A stretch of DNA of 64,000 bases from Bacilli bacterium (GTDB taxonomy: Bacteria; Bacillota_I; Bacilli_A; RF39; UBA660), in the NCBI GenBank assembly GCA_017435485.1, contig JAFSEY010000004.1:62001-126000 (forward strand), written 5' to 3'. Within the stretch, counting starts at the first letter, position 1, and every line of letters begins with the position of its first letter. The notes under the pieces were generated by a model, which saw only the letters and a program-made list of their open reading frames with translations, had not been told where the DNA came from and searched no databases. The translations under genes and the position numbers were made by a program. Below are positions 18,018 to 26,721 of this stretch, piece by piece.

Positions 18018-20138
18018 ATGAATACACAAATTATTGAAGAATTAAGCAAAGAATTAAATGTAAGAGTAGGTCAGGTGTCTACTGTTTTAAAATTATTAGA
18101 AGAAGGAAATACAATTCCTTTTATTGCTAGATATCGTAAGGAAATGACTGGTTCATTAGATGAAGAACAAATAAGATCTATAAATGAAAGATATGAATAT
18201 CAAGTTAATTTATTAAAAAGAAAAGAAGATGTAATTAGATTAATTGATGAAAAAGGAATGCTTACCGAAGAATTAAAGACTAGTATTTTAAAGTGTCAAA
18301 AATTAGTAGAAGTAGAAGATTTATATCGTCCTTATAAAGAGAAGAAAAAGACGAAAGCTACAGAAGCAATTGCTAATGGTTTAGAACCACTTGCTAAAGC
18401 TATTTTGGCATACAAAGATAATATTTATGAGGAAGCTAAAAAATATTTTAATGAAAAAGTTAAAACTGTAGAAGAAGCAATAACTGGAGCAAGTTATATT
18501 ATTGCTGAAAATATTAGCGATAATGCTAAGTATCGTAGCTATATTAGAAAACAGACTTTCTTTAATTATGAGATTGCTTCAAAGAAAAAGAAAAATGCTG
18601 AGGATGACCAAGCAGTTTATCAAATGTATTATGATTATCATGAGCTAATCAAACAAATTAAACCTCACCGTATTTTAGCTTTAAATAGAGGAGAAAAAGC
18701 AGAAGTATTAAGTGTTAGTGTTTTATTTGATGAAACTTTCTTTGTTAACTATTTAAAAAAGGAATTAAAAGTTAAAGAAAATACTTGTGGTAATATAATA
18801 ACTAAAGCAATTGAAGATAGTTTAAAAAGATTAATATTACCAAGTATTGAAAGAGAAATAAGAAGTGAATTGTCAGAAAAAGCTGAGGAAGTAGCAATAA
18901 ATAATTTTGGTAAAAATTTAGAAAAAATATTGTTACAAGCACCAATGAAAGAAAAAAACATTCTGGGTTTGGATCCTGCCTATCGCACGGGGTGTAAATT
19001 GGCGGTGATAGATGCTAATGGAGCTGTACAAAAGATTAGTGTTATTTATCCTCATGAACCACTTAATAAATATGAGGAAGCTAAAAAAATTGTAAAAGAC
19101 TTAATTTTAAAACATGATATTTCTTTGGTGGCAATAGGAAATGGAACTGCTTCTAGAGAAAGTGAATTTTTTATTGCTGATGTTTTAAAAGATATTGATA
19201 AAGAAGTTGCTTATGTGTTAGTAAGTGAAGCCGGAGCTAGTGTTTATTCAGCCAGCAAGTTGGCTATTCAAGAATTTCCAGATTTACACGTTGAAGAGCG
19301 TAGTGCAATTTCGATTGCAAGAAGACTACAAGATCCATTAAGTGAATTAGTTAAAATAGATCCCAAAAGTATTGGCGTAGGGCTTTATCAACATGATGTA
19401 ACTGCTAAAAGATTAAATGAAACTTTAGATTTTGTGGTAAAAAAGACTGTTAATAGTGTGGGTGTTAATGTGAATACTGCTAGTGAGTCACTACTTTCTT
19501 ATGTATCTGGGTTAACAAAGTCTAGTATAAAAAAAATAATGGATTACAAAGAAAAAGTTGGAAAGATTATGACTCGTGAAGAGCTTAAAAAGAAAAAAGT
19601 ATTGTCTGATAAAGTTTATGAACAAGCTATTGGTTTTTTAAGAATTATTGATGGATTTGATGCTTTTGATAAAACAAGTATTCATCCTGAAAGTTATGAA
19701 ATAGCTAAGAAAATATTGAAAATTAATGATTTAACTAAGGATGATATTGGTACTGAAAAAATCAAAGTATTAAATGATAGTAATGCATTAAATGAAACGG
19801 AAATAGATATTTATGCATCTTTAATATCTCCGATGCGCGATCCTCGTGACGAAGTGGAAAAACCAATTCTTCGTAAAGATGTGGTTAAGTTAGAAAATCT
19901 AGAAGTAGGAATGAAACTTCAAGGAACGGTGCGTAATGTTGTAGATTTTGGTGCGTTCATTGATATCGGAATAAAAAACGATGGGCTTGTACATATTTCG
20001 CAAATATGTAAAGATTATATCAAGCATCCTTCAGAAGTGTTAAGTGTTGGCGATATAGTTGACTGCTATGTACTTGAGGTGTTTACACAAAAAAACAAGG
20101 TTGCACTAACCTTAATAAATAATAATGATAATTTATGA
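18018..20138 (+). CDS. tex: Tex-family S1 RNA-binding transcription accessory protein
   Basis: The 706-residue protein has the full Tex layout: an N-terminal helical region with FIARYRKEMTGSLDEEQ near residue 35, a YqgF/RuvC-like domain beginning with LGLDPAYRTGCKLAVID near 315, a helix-hairpin-helix segment (VGVNVNTASESLLSYVSGL) near 485, and a C-terminal S1 RNA-binding domain (LQGTVRNVVDFGAFIDIG) from about 635. Tex binds nucleic acid and influences transcription and ribosome function; its exact role differs among species. It appears monocistronic, reading away from the tRNA-Cys gene. It ends in TGA, one of the clear standard-code stops in this window. Confidence 0.96.
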   Translation: MNTQIIEELSKELNVRVGQVSTVLKLLEEGNTIPFIARYRKEMTGSLDEEQIRSINERYEYQVNLLKRKEDVIRLIDEKGMLTEELKTSILKCQKLVEVEDLYRPYKEKKKTKATEAIANGLEPLAKAILAYKDNIYEEAKKYFNEKVKTVEEAITGASYIIAENISDNAKYRSYIRKQTFFNYEIASKKKKNAEDDQAVYQMYYDYHELIKQIKPHRILALNRGEKAEVLSVSVLFDETFFVNYLKKELKVKENTCGNIITKAIEDSLKRLILPSIEREIRSELSEKAEEVAINNFGKNLEKILLQAPMKEKNILGLDPAYRTGCKLAVIDANGAVQKISVIYPHEPLNKYEEAKKIVKDLILKHDISLVAIGNGTASRESEFFIADVLKDIDKEVAYVLVSEAGASVYSASKLAIQEFPDLHVEERSAISIARRLQDPLSELVKIDPKSIGVGLYQHDVTAKRLNETLDFVVKKTVNSVGVNVNTASESLLSYVSGLTKSSIKKIMDYKEKVGKIMTREELKKKKVLSDKVYEQAIGFLRIIDGFDAFDKTSIHPESYEIAKKILKINDLTKDDIGTEKIKVLNDSNALNETEIDIYASLISPMRDPRDEVEKPILRKDVVKLENLEVGMKLQGTVRNVVDFGAFIDIGIKNDGLVHISQICKDYIKHPSEVLSVGDIVDCYVLEVFTQKNKVALTLINNNDNL

Positions 20139-20211
20139 CAAAAAAATGAAATTTCTTCTTGAAATGGAAAATATTTTTTGCTAAGCTTTTATTATAGGAG
20201 GTGAAAACAAG

Positions 20212-20859
20212 ATGGAAAAGAAATCAGGTAATACTATTATGTTAACTGTAATTGCTATCGCTACTTTATTAGTTGCTGTAGTTGGTGCAACATTTGCATA
20301 TTTCTCAGCTAATACTACTGGTAACGCTGGTAAAACAACAGTAGAAGTAAATACTGCTGCTGCAGCTGATACATTCTTAACTGAAGGAAACAGTGTTGTT
20401 ACTTTAGATGTTACAGCTGATAAAATGCAACAAGCTGATGGAAATAATGATTATAGTGTAAAAATCACTAATGATGTAGAATCTACAATCGATGTTAAAT
20501 TAACTGCAGGTTCTAGTAAAGCAACTTGTACTTATGATTTAACTTATACTCCAAGCGCTGCATTTAATGCATCTGCTAAAGCTGCTGAAGCTTCATTAAA
20601 GGAATTTACTTTAGTTGGTACAAGTACTGATGGTAATGAATTTGAAGAAAAAGATTTAGCTGGAGTTACTGATGCTATCGTTTTAGGAAGTTATTCAATT
20701 TCTGATGAATATGCTGATGCTTTAGTTGAATCAGTTGACACTTGGACATTTACTGCTAATTTCTATAATTTAGCTGTAGATCAAAATGATAATATCAATA
20801 AAACATTTGGTGGTGTTGTATCTGTAACTAATGTTAAATGTACAAATGCTGCTAATTAA
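20212..20859 (+). CDS. SipW-dependent-type surface protein (TasA/camelysin-like)
   Basis: A 215-residue exported protein. Residues 8-30 form a hydrophobic signal segment ending in GATFAYFSA, the motif typical of TasA/camelysin-type proteins cut by SipW-class signal peptidases. The mature part is beta-rich and low in cysteine (CTY and KCTN, which could pair), as expected for a fibre or matrix subunit. The ribosome site AGGAGGTGA is the strongest in the window, and codon use is smoother than in its neighbours, both signs of high expression (inference). It is first of three related genes and is closed by its own terminator. A SipW-type peptidase lies at 52.8 kb. Confidence 0.82.
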   Translation: MEKKSGNTIMLTVIAIATLLVAVVGATFAYFSANTTGNAGKTTVEVNTAAAADTFLTEGNSVVTLDVTADKMQQADGNNDYSVKITNDVESTIDVKLTAGSSKATCTYDLTYTPSAAFNASAKAAEASLKEFTLVGTSTDGNEFEEKDLAGVTDAIVLGSYSISDEYADALVESVDTWTFTANFYNLAVDQNDNINKTFGGVVSVTNVKCTNAAN

Positions 20860-20902
20860 TAATTAAAGTAGTTACTATAAGTAACGGTTATTTTTAGTAA
20901 TT

Positions 20903-20936
20903 AACTAGATAAAGATTAAATTTATCTAGTTTTTTA
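20903..20936 (+). terminator. Terminator after the TasA-like gene
   Basis: A perfect 11-bp stem, AACTAGATAAA (20903-20913) and TTTATCTAGTT (20921-20931), plus T run. It separates the first, probably highly expressed client gene from the next two. Confidence 0.85.
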
Positions 20937-20982
20937 TTTGCTATAATTATTATATTTTGATATTATATATATGGTGGATAAT

Positions 20983-21570
20983 ATGAATAATAGTAACGTA
21001 AGAAAATATGTAATCACAGCTATTGTTACTCTACTAATATTAGTATGTGTAATTGGGGTAACTTATGCATTTTTTAATCCGACAGTTAATTCAAATGGGA
21101 TAACAACAGTTAATATTGAGTCTTCTGAACAGGCAACTATATCTTTTACCGGTGGGAATGATATTACCGTTAATGCATATCAACCTGGTGTATCTGGAGA
21201 GCTTTATTTCAGTGTTGGGCTTAAAAGTGATGGTGGAGATATATCTGCTGCTTATGATATTATATGGAATATTACAGAGAATACTTTTATTAAAGATGTG
21301 AGCAATGCTGATGATAAAGAGCTATTGTATTCATTATATATAAGTACTGATAATACTAATTGGGAACCATTAATAACTGATGCTGAAGCAGCTACCTTAA
21401 TTGGTGAAGTGAAATTAGCTACTAACGAATTAATCTTAGCACCTGAGAATAGTGAGAAAGTTAATTATTATAAATTTGTAATTACATATCCTAGTTTAGA
21501 TAAAGATCAAAGTTATAATATGGAAGCTAGTTTAAATAGCTATGTTGAAGTAAAACAAAGTGAAGAGTAA
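20983..21570 (+). CDS. Second SipW-dependent-type exported protein
   Basis: About 195 residues. The start is ATG 20983 after GGTGG (20973-20977); the upstream in-frame ATG at 20971 overlaps the ribosome site. The signal segment (about residues 8-29) ends in GVTYAFFNP, the same client motif as the preceding gene. The mature part is beta-rich, without cysteine (last residues VEVKQSEE), and resembles the TasA/camelysin fold in outline: an early strand repeat NGITTVNIESSE, then YFSVGLKSDGGDI, and a terminal strand. The next client gene starts 16 bases downstream, so the two are probably one operon. Confidence 0.78.
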   Translation: MNNSNVRKYVITAIVTLLILVCVIGVTYAFFNPTVNSNGITTVNIESSEQATISFTGGNDITVNAYQPGVSGELYFSVGLKSDGGDISAAYDIIWNITENTFIKDVSNADDKELLYSLYISTDNTNWEPLITDAEAATLIGEVKLATNELILAPENSEKVNYYKFVITYPSLDKDQSYNMEASLNSYVEVKQSEE

Positions 21571-21585
21571 AAGGAGTAGGCAATT

Positions 21586-22908
21586 ATGAATGAAGAAATC
21601 AAAAGTGAAATTCAAAATGATTATGAAGAACAATATATGATATTAGAAGAGGAAGAGAGAAAGGAAGAAAGACGAAAAACAATCATAATTATAATTTTAT
21701 TAATATTAATTATTTTAGTGTCTTTAATTGGAGCATCTTTTTCTTATTATAGGTATCATAAAAATGAAGAACATAGGAACTGTAAGTTAGATTGTCATTT
21801 TGACAAAGATGATAAATGTGATAAAAATTGTGATATAAATAAAGACGGAAAAGCTGAACTTAATATTGATAAAAATAATGATGGAATTTGTGATGTAAAT
21901 TGTGACTCTGATAAAGATGGTAAACCAGATTATAATGTAGATTATTTTTATAACAGAGATGAAATGTTTAATATTGACACAAATAAAGATAATAAACCAG
22001 ATTTTAATTTTGTAAATCAAGATACAAATAGTGATGGTTTGTGTGATATCAATTGTGATACAAACGATGATGGCTGGCCAGATACTAATATTGATTTAGA
22101 TGGTGATGGAAAAGCTGACTTAAATTTAGATACAAACAATGATAAAAAGCCAGATTTCAATATTGATACAGATAAAGATGGTTATGCTGATGTTAATGTT
22201 GATTTAGATCGTAATGGAGTTTGTGATGTAAATTGTGATACAAACAAGGATAATAAACCAGATAATAATATAGACTATTGTCATGATTATAAAGCTCATT
22301 TTAATTTAGATACTAATGGTGATGGAAAAGCTGATGCTAATCTTATTACTAATAGAGAAAATGTTGATACAGACAAGAATGGTTGGCCAAATATTAATAT
22401 CGATTTAAATGGCGATAAAGTTTGTGATGTAAATTGTGATACTAATAATGATGGAAAAGCTGACAAAAATATTGCTACTTCTTGTTTGGATAAAACAGGT
22501 AATGATGTAATATTGTCTATTGATAGCAAGAAAAATCAAAAGATTTTCTTACATAGTATTAAAAGTATTAATGCAAAAGATATTATTCCAGGATGGAGCG
22601 ATACTCAAATATTTGCAATTGAAAATAAGTCTGATAATAGTGTCATTGTTGATCTATTATGGAAAAATGTAAAAAATGAATTTACAGAAGTAAATAATTT
22701 AACTTATAAATTGGATAATGGAACTACTGTGTTAAAAACTGATGCAAAAGTTCCTTATCAAGATGATATTTTACTTGAAAATGTTTTAATTCCTGCAAAT
22801 CATACATATTATTATACGGTTACATATGAATTTAAAGAAACTGGAGTAAATCAAGATATTGATCAAGATAAGAATTTTACAGCAAGTATTGTTGTTAGTA
22901 TAAAATAG
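21586..22908 (+). CDS. Calcium-repeat stalk protein with TasA/camelysin-like tip
   Basis: A 440-residue protein. Residues 1-28 are acidic and basic (cytoplasmic); a membrane segment (about 29-52) ends in GASFSYYRY, close to the client motif of its two neighbours. Residues 62-305 are tandem repeats of about 13 residues on the pattern D-x-N-x-D-G-x-x-D-x-N-x-D, as in thrombospondin type 3, dockerin or EF-hand-like calcium loops, with CDVNCD-type cysteine pairs at intervals. The last 130 residues are a beta-rich domain (IFAIENKSDNSVIVDLLW, then YYYTVTYEF) resembling camelysin/TasA. I infer a calcium-stiffened stalk presenting a fibre-like domain. It follows the previous gene by 15 bases. Confidence 0.8.
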   Translation: MNEEIKSEIQNDYEEQYMILEEEERKEERRKTIIIIILLILIILVSLIGASFSYYRYHKNEEHRNCKLDCHFDKDDKCDKNCDINKDGKAELNIDKNNDGICDVNCDSDKDGKPDYNVDYFYNRDEMFNIDTNKDNKPDFNFVNQDTNSDGLCDINCDTNDDGWPDTNIDLDGDGKADLNLDTNNDKKPDFNIDTDKDGYADVNVDLDRNGVCDVNCDTNKDNKPDNNIDYCHDYKAHFNLDTNGDGKADANLITNRENVDTDKNGWPNINIDLNGDKVCDVNCDTNNDGKADKNIATSCLDKTGNDVILSIDSKKNQKIFLHSIKSINAKDIIPGWSDTQIFAIENKSDNSVIVDLLWKNVKNEFTEVNNLTYKLDNGTTVLKTDAKVPYQDDILLENVLIPANHTYYYTVTYEFKETGVNQDIDQDKNFTASIVVSIK

Positions 22909-22917
22909 TGGGTTTTT

Positions 22918-23388
22918 ATGGCAAAGAAAAAAGATAGTATAGAAGAATTTGTTGATAACGTAAAAGAGACAGCTGAAGACATTTTAAATACACCAGATGA
23001 AACTGATAAGTTTAAGAAGAAAGATATTAAAACAAATAAGGGAATGGCAATGCTTGCTTATATCTTTGTGCCAATTCCATTAATTTTTGAAAGAGAAAGT
23101 GAGTTTGTTAAGTTTCACATAAATCAAGGATTAAATTTATTTATAGCTTTTATTGCTTATTCAGTTATTTATGGTCTTCTTTCAAAGATTACCTTAGTTG
23201 AGCAAATGTGTACGATTAATGGGTTAGAATTTCATTGTGGTAGATATGAAGTCCCATGGTTTGTTGAGTTGCCATTTTTACTTATAGGTTTATGCATAAT
23301 AATAGCTATTATATATGGTATAGTCAATGTTATAAATGGTAAGGCTAAACAAATTCCGATAATCGGGAAATTTAATTTAATAAAATAA
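22918..23388 (+). CDS. DUF4870/Tic20-like small membrane protein
   Basis: A 156-residue membrane protein with a charged N-terminal tail of about 40 residues and three to four hydrophobic segments. The block MLAYIFVPIPLIFERES followed by FVKFHINQGLNLFI matches the pattern of the DUF4870/Tic20-like family (an aromatic, F-x-x-FH-x-x-Q-x-L turn between helices). Function in bacteria is not established. It begins 10 bases after the calcium-stalk gene and ends at a terminator, so it is probably the last gene of that operon and may help assemble or anchor it (inference). Confidence 0.75.
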   Translation: MAKKKDSIEEFVDNVKETAEDILNTPDETDKFKKKDIKTNKGMAMLAYIFVPIPLIFERESEFVKFHINQGLNLFIAFIAYSVIYGLLSKITLVEQMCTINGLEFHCGRYEVPWFVELPFLLIGLCIIIAIIYGIVNVINGKAKQIPIIGKFNLIK

Positions 23389-23389
23389 G

Positions 23390-23416
23390 AAACTATAATC
23401 ATTATAGTTTTTTTAA
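23390..23416 (+). terminator. Terminator of the client operon
   Basis: A nine-base stem (arms from 23390 and to 23410) with a three-base loop, then a T run. Confidence 0.75.
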
Positions 23417-23451
23417 TGGAAAAATGTTAAAATAATCATATGGTGAAAAAT

Positions 23452-24543
23452 ATGAAAAAGTTAGTGTTAATGATCAGTGTTATAGTTTTTCTTTTTGGGA
23501 TTTTTTTATTTATATATATAACGCCAAGAAACTATGAAAAAGAATATAAGTTAAATAATTTTATTATTAATGAGGAATATAAAAAAGAAGAAGAAGCTTA
23601 TTATTATAGGTTTAATTATGATAATAGTTTATTTGAATATGTTTTACATTCTAAATATTCTAATAAAAGAAAATTAATTAATAATATTAATTTTATAGAA
23701 ATTTCAAATGGATATTGTTTTATTCCAGAAAGTAATTATCTATCCTTAGTTCCTCTTTGTAAAGTTAATGGTGTTATAACCGAATATCATTTAGTAAGTG
23801 AATTAAATGATAAAATAGCGAATAAATATTATGATAATGCTTCTAGTTTAAATAGAAAATATAAAAGTATTTTGATTAATAATTTAAATAATAGAAAATT
23901 TTTAGTTTGGAATTATAAATCTTTTTATTATATTGATCAAAATGTATCAAAAGAAATTAAAATGTTTGATACAGATCATTATCAAATACCTTTAGCTACA
24001 AAAATAAATAGTTATTTATTTATACCTAATTATGATAATGAATATAATTTTTCTGATGCTTTTGTTATAAATGTAAATAATCAAAAAGTGAATAAGTGGG
24101 ATTTAGAACGTGAAATATATTTTGAAAGTCGTGTTTTAGGGACGTATGATAAAAGTATTTATTTAGTAGATGAAAAAGAAGAATTGCTATATGAAATTGT
24201 TCCGCATAAAGAGAAGTTGCGAAAAATAAAGGGACAACTATTAACTGATGGGGAATTTGTAAAAACTGATATAAAAGATATTATTAATAAAAAATTAAAA
24301 TTTGAAACACAAAATTTATTTGATTATGAACTTGTTGAAGGAAAATTATATAAATCATTTAATGAAACCAAAATATTATTATCTCAAAAAGAAGTGACTA
24401 ATATAGTTGATGTTATTGATAATGAAATCTATTATATTAGTGATGATACATTATATTTATATAGTGAACTTAAAGGAGAAGTTAAGTTGCTTACAAATTT
24501 TGAGTGGTCTTTTAATAATGATAATTTGATATTTATTTATTAA
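23452..24543 (+). CDS. Membrane-anchored extracytoplasmic protein, unknown
   Basis: About 363 residues. The start is ATG 23452 after GGTGA (23442-23446). The N-terminus is a signal anchor (KKLVLMISVIVFLFGIFLFI) followed by a large outside domain with abundant Tyr and Asn, and repeated strand-like segments (YYIDQNV, SIYLVDEKEELLYEI, IYYISDDTLYLYSEL). The regular alternation suggests a beta-propeller-like fold, which is inference. One cysteine pair (YCFIPES, PLCKVNG) may form a disulfide. No lipobox is present. An extended -10 TGTTAAAAT lies at 23425-23433. Not assigned to a family. Confidence 0.68.
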   Translation: MKKLVLMISVIVFLFGIFLFIYITPRNYEKEYKLNNFIINEEYKKEEEAYYYRFNYDNSLFEYVLHSKYSNKRKLINNINFIEISNGYCFIPESNYLSLVPLCKVNGVITEYHLVSELNDKIANKYYDNASSLNRKYKSILINNLNNRKFLVWNYKSFYYIDQNVSKEIKMFDTDHYQIPLATKINSYLFIPNYDNEYNFSDAFVINVNNQKVNKWDLEREIYFESRVLGTYDKSIYLVDEKEELLYEIVPHKEKLRKIKGQLLTDGEFVKTDIKDIINKKLKFETQNLFDYELVEGKLYKSFNETKILLSQKEVTNIVDVIDNEIYYISDDTLYLYSELKGEVKLLTNFEWSFNNDNLIFIY

Positions 24544-24586
24544 CCAATTTTAACATGTGTCATATCCTATTATAGGAAGTGATTAT

Positions 24587-25036
24587 ATGTTAGATGTTTA
24601 TAAAATTCAAAAGGGCGATTCTTTGAAATCAATAGCTGAGAGGTTTAATGTTACTGTTGAAAAAATATGTGAGGTTAATCAAATTTATTATCCAAATGAA
24701 TTGAGGGCTGGAATGGATATTATTATTCCTCAAGATAAACAAGCTTATTTTAATACTTATGTAATTGAAAAAGGAGATAATTTATATGCGATAGCAAGAA
24801 GATATAATATTAATCCTGATTTGTTGGCTGCTATGAATGGTCTTAATGATGATGATTATATTTATCCTAATCAAGAAATATTAATCCCTAAAAGTGGATA
24901 TAGTTATTATTTAACTGCTGAGGGAGATACAATTGATACAGTAGCTAATATGTTTAAGGTTAGTAAAGATAAAGTTATAAGAGAGAACCAAACATTATAT
25001 TTAATGCCAGATCAGTTAATCGTAAATAAAAAATAA
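24587..25036 (+). CDS. Triple LysM protein
   Basis: About 149 residues made almost entirely of three LysM repeats: 3-44 (YKIQKGDSLKSIAERFNVT), 52-98 (YVIEKGDNLYAIARRYNIN) and a more divergent third (YYLTAEGDTIDTVANMFKVS). LysM binds N-acetylglucosamine in peptidoglycan or chitin-like glycans. The start is ATG 24587 after AGGAAGTGAT; a GTG at 24557 in frame is less likely. No signal peptide is visible, so either it is released by an unusual route or it acts inside, as some spore-coat-type LysM proteins do. It lies just downstream of the anchored protein gene and ends at a terminator. Confidence 0.9.
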   Translation: MLDVYKIQKGDSLKSIAERFNVTVEKICEVNQIYYPNELRAGMDIIIPQDKQAYFNTYVIEKGDNLYAIARRYNINPDLLAAMNGLNDDDYIYPNQEILIPKSGYSYYLTAEGDTIDTVANMFKVSKDKVIRENQTLYLMPDQLIVNKK

Positions 25037-25060
25037 TATGATGAAAATCATATTTTTTTA
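25035..25060 (+). terminator. Terminator of the LysM gene
   Basis: An 8-bp stem, AATATGAT (25035-25042) and ATCATATT (25047-25054), with a GAAA loop, then T run. Confidence 0.85.
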
Positions 25061-25093
25061 TGATAAAATATTAGAAGAATAGAAGGAGTTATT

Positions 25094-26701
25094 ATGATAT
25101 TTAAAAAACCTTTTGCATTTTTAATTAAAAACTTTAAAAAAATACATTTAATATTAGTAGTAACTATGAGTTTCTTATTATATAGGTCTTATAATATTTT
25201 TAGCTTTTTTAGCGATGCAATTAGTAATAATTATTCAATTTCTGTATTATCTGATACAAGTTCTTATTATGTAAATGGTTTAATATATTTAATTTTAATA
25301 TTTACATTAAGTATTTTAATTGCTATATATTACTTATTGCGTCATAAAAATAAGCCGAGAAAATTTTATCGAAATGCCATTATATATTATTTAATTTTAT
25401 TGTTCTTTTTTGTTTTTATATCAGGTGTTTTTCAAGATCTAATTGGAGCTGCAGTAGAATCAAAAACAATTATAGCTTACCGTGATATTTCATTAATAAT
25501 GATGGTGCCACAAATAGGTTTTATAATTTACTCAATAATAACAGTGGTAGGATTTAATATTAAAAAATTTAATTTTGGTGAAGATTTAAAAGAATTTGAG
25601 ATAAGCGAAGATGATAATGAAGAATTTGAACTTAATGTTGGATTTGAAGGATATAAAACAAAAAGATCAATCAGAAAAACGATGAGAGAATTAAGATATT
25701 ATGTTTTAGAAAATAAATTTATTATTAGTTGTATTGGAATTGTTCTAACTATATTTCTTAGTTTTTACTTAGTATCATCTTTACAAAAAAAAGATAATAA
25801 TCTTAATATAAATGCAAGTGCTATAAATAATAACTTTTCAATAAAAGTAATAGATAGCATTATATCTAATTTAAAACCCAATGGGGATACCATTGAAAAT
25901 GGAAAATATTATTTAGCAGTTAAAATTGACATAACTAATATTGCGGATAGTAAGGTGAGTCTAGATTATAGTAATTATCGTTTAGTAACAAAAAATAGAA
26001 AAATTTATCCAAATTTGCAAGCTTCACATTATTTTTTTGATTTTGCTTCACCTTATATAGGTGATAAATTAAGAATAGATGAGTCAAGAACGATAGTATT
26101 AGCTTATGAGGTTACAGAAGAAGAATTAAATGATAATTTTATATTAAAAATATATAAAGGGACAATTAATAGGAATAATAAATTAGTAGATGATTATAAT
26201 GACGTGAAGTTAAATCCAAAAAAACAATTAGATAAAGGAGATGCAAGCATTGTTTCTCTTAATGAAGAATTGTTGTTTAGTAGTTCTAATGTAGGAAATA
26301 CTAAATTTAAATTAACTTCATATGAATATACTAATAAATATATTTATACGTATGACTCATGCCATAATGATGAATGTTCTGTTAAAAAGGATATTGTTAC
26401 TATTGATTATTTAAATACTATCCGAGATGCTGTGTTGATGGTGGTTGATTATGATTTTATTCTAGATGAAAAAACTACTTATTATAAGTATAACAGCAAA
26501 GTGAATGATTTTGTGAGTAATTTTATGAAAATTAAATATGTTATAAATGGTGAAATAAGGTACTCAGTAGTTGTTGATAGGACACCAGCAAAAATAACAG
26601 ATAAATTAATAATACAAGTAGATAAAGATATAAGTTTAGCTGAAGAAGTTCAAGCTATATTTACGATAAGAAATAAAAACTATATTATAAAATTGAAGTA
26701 A
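25094..26701 (+). CDS. Polytopic membrane protein with DUF4352-like outer domain
   Basis: A 535-residue protein. The N-terminal part has about four membrane helices (15-35, 55-78, 95-117, 130-152), then an acidic cytoplasmic stretch (EFEISEDDNEEFEL), another helix near 210-232, and a C-terminal outside region of about 300 residues. The segment beginning IKVIDSIISNLKP and GKYYLAVKIDITNIADSKV resembles DUF4352-type immunoglobulin-like domains, and a second beta-rich copy may follow. Two cysteines (SCHNDECS) probably bond. It is followed by the P-type ATPase after 20 bases, so cotranscription is likely. Function unknown. Confidence 0.72.
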   Translation: MIFKKPFAFLIKNFKKIHLILVVTMSFLLYRSYNIFSFFSDAISNNYSISVLSDTSSYYVNGLIYLILIFTLSILIAIYYLLRHKNKPRKFYRNAIIYYLILLFFFVFISGVFQDLIGAAVESKTIIAYRDISLIMMVPQIGFIIYSIITVVGFNIKKFNFGEDLKEFEISEDDNEEFELNVGFEGYKTKRSIRKTMRELRYYVLENKFIISCIGIVLTIFLSFYLVSSLQKKDNNLNINASAINNNFSIKVIDSIISNLKPNGDTIENGKYYLAVKIDITNIADSKVSLDYSNYRLVTKNRKIYPNLQASHYFFDFASPYIGDKLRIDESRTIVLAYEVTEEELNDNFILKIYKGTINRNNKLVDDYNDVKLNPKKQLDKGDASIVSLNEELLFSSSNVGNTKFKLTSYEYTNKYIYTYDSCHNDECSVKKDIVTIDYLNTIRDAVLMVVDYDFILDEKTTYYKYNSKVNDFVSNFMKIKYVINGEIRYSVVVDRTPAKITDKLIIQVDKDISLAEEVQAIFTIRNKNYIIKLK

Positions 26702-26721
26702 TTAAAAGAGGAGATATTTGA

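Noticed and set aside
21780-22480. Tandem near-repeats in DNA that resemble a repeat array
   Set aside because: The repeats are about 39 bases, imperfect, and keep one open frame that encodes calcium-binding D-x-N-x-D-G units; there are no unique spacers, so it is not a CRISPR array.
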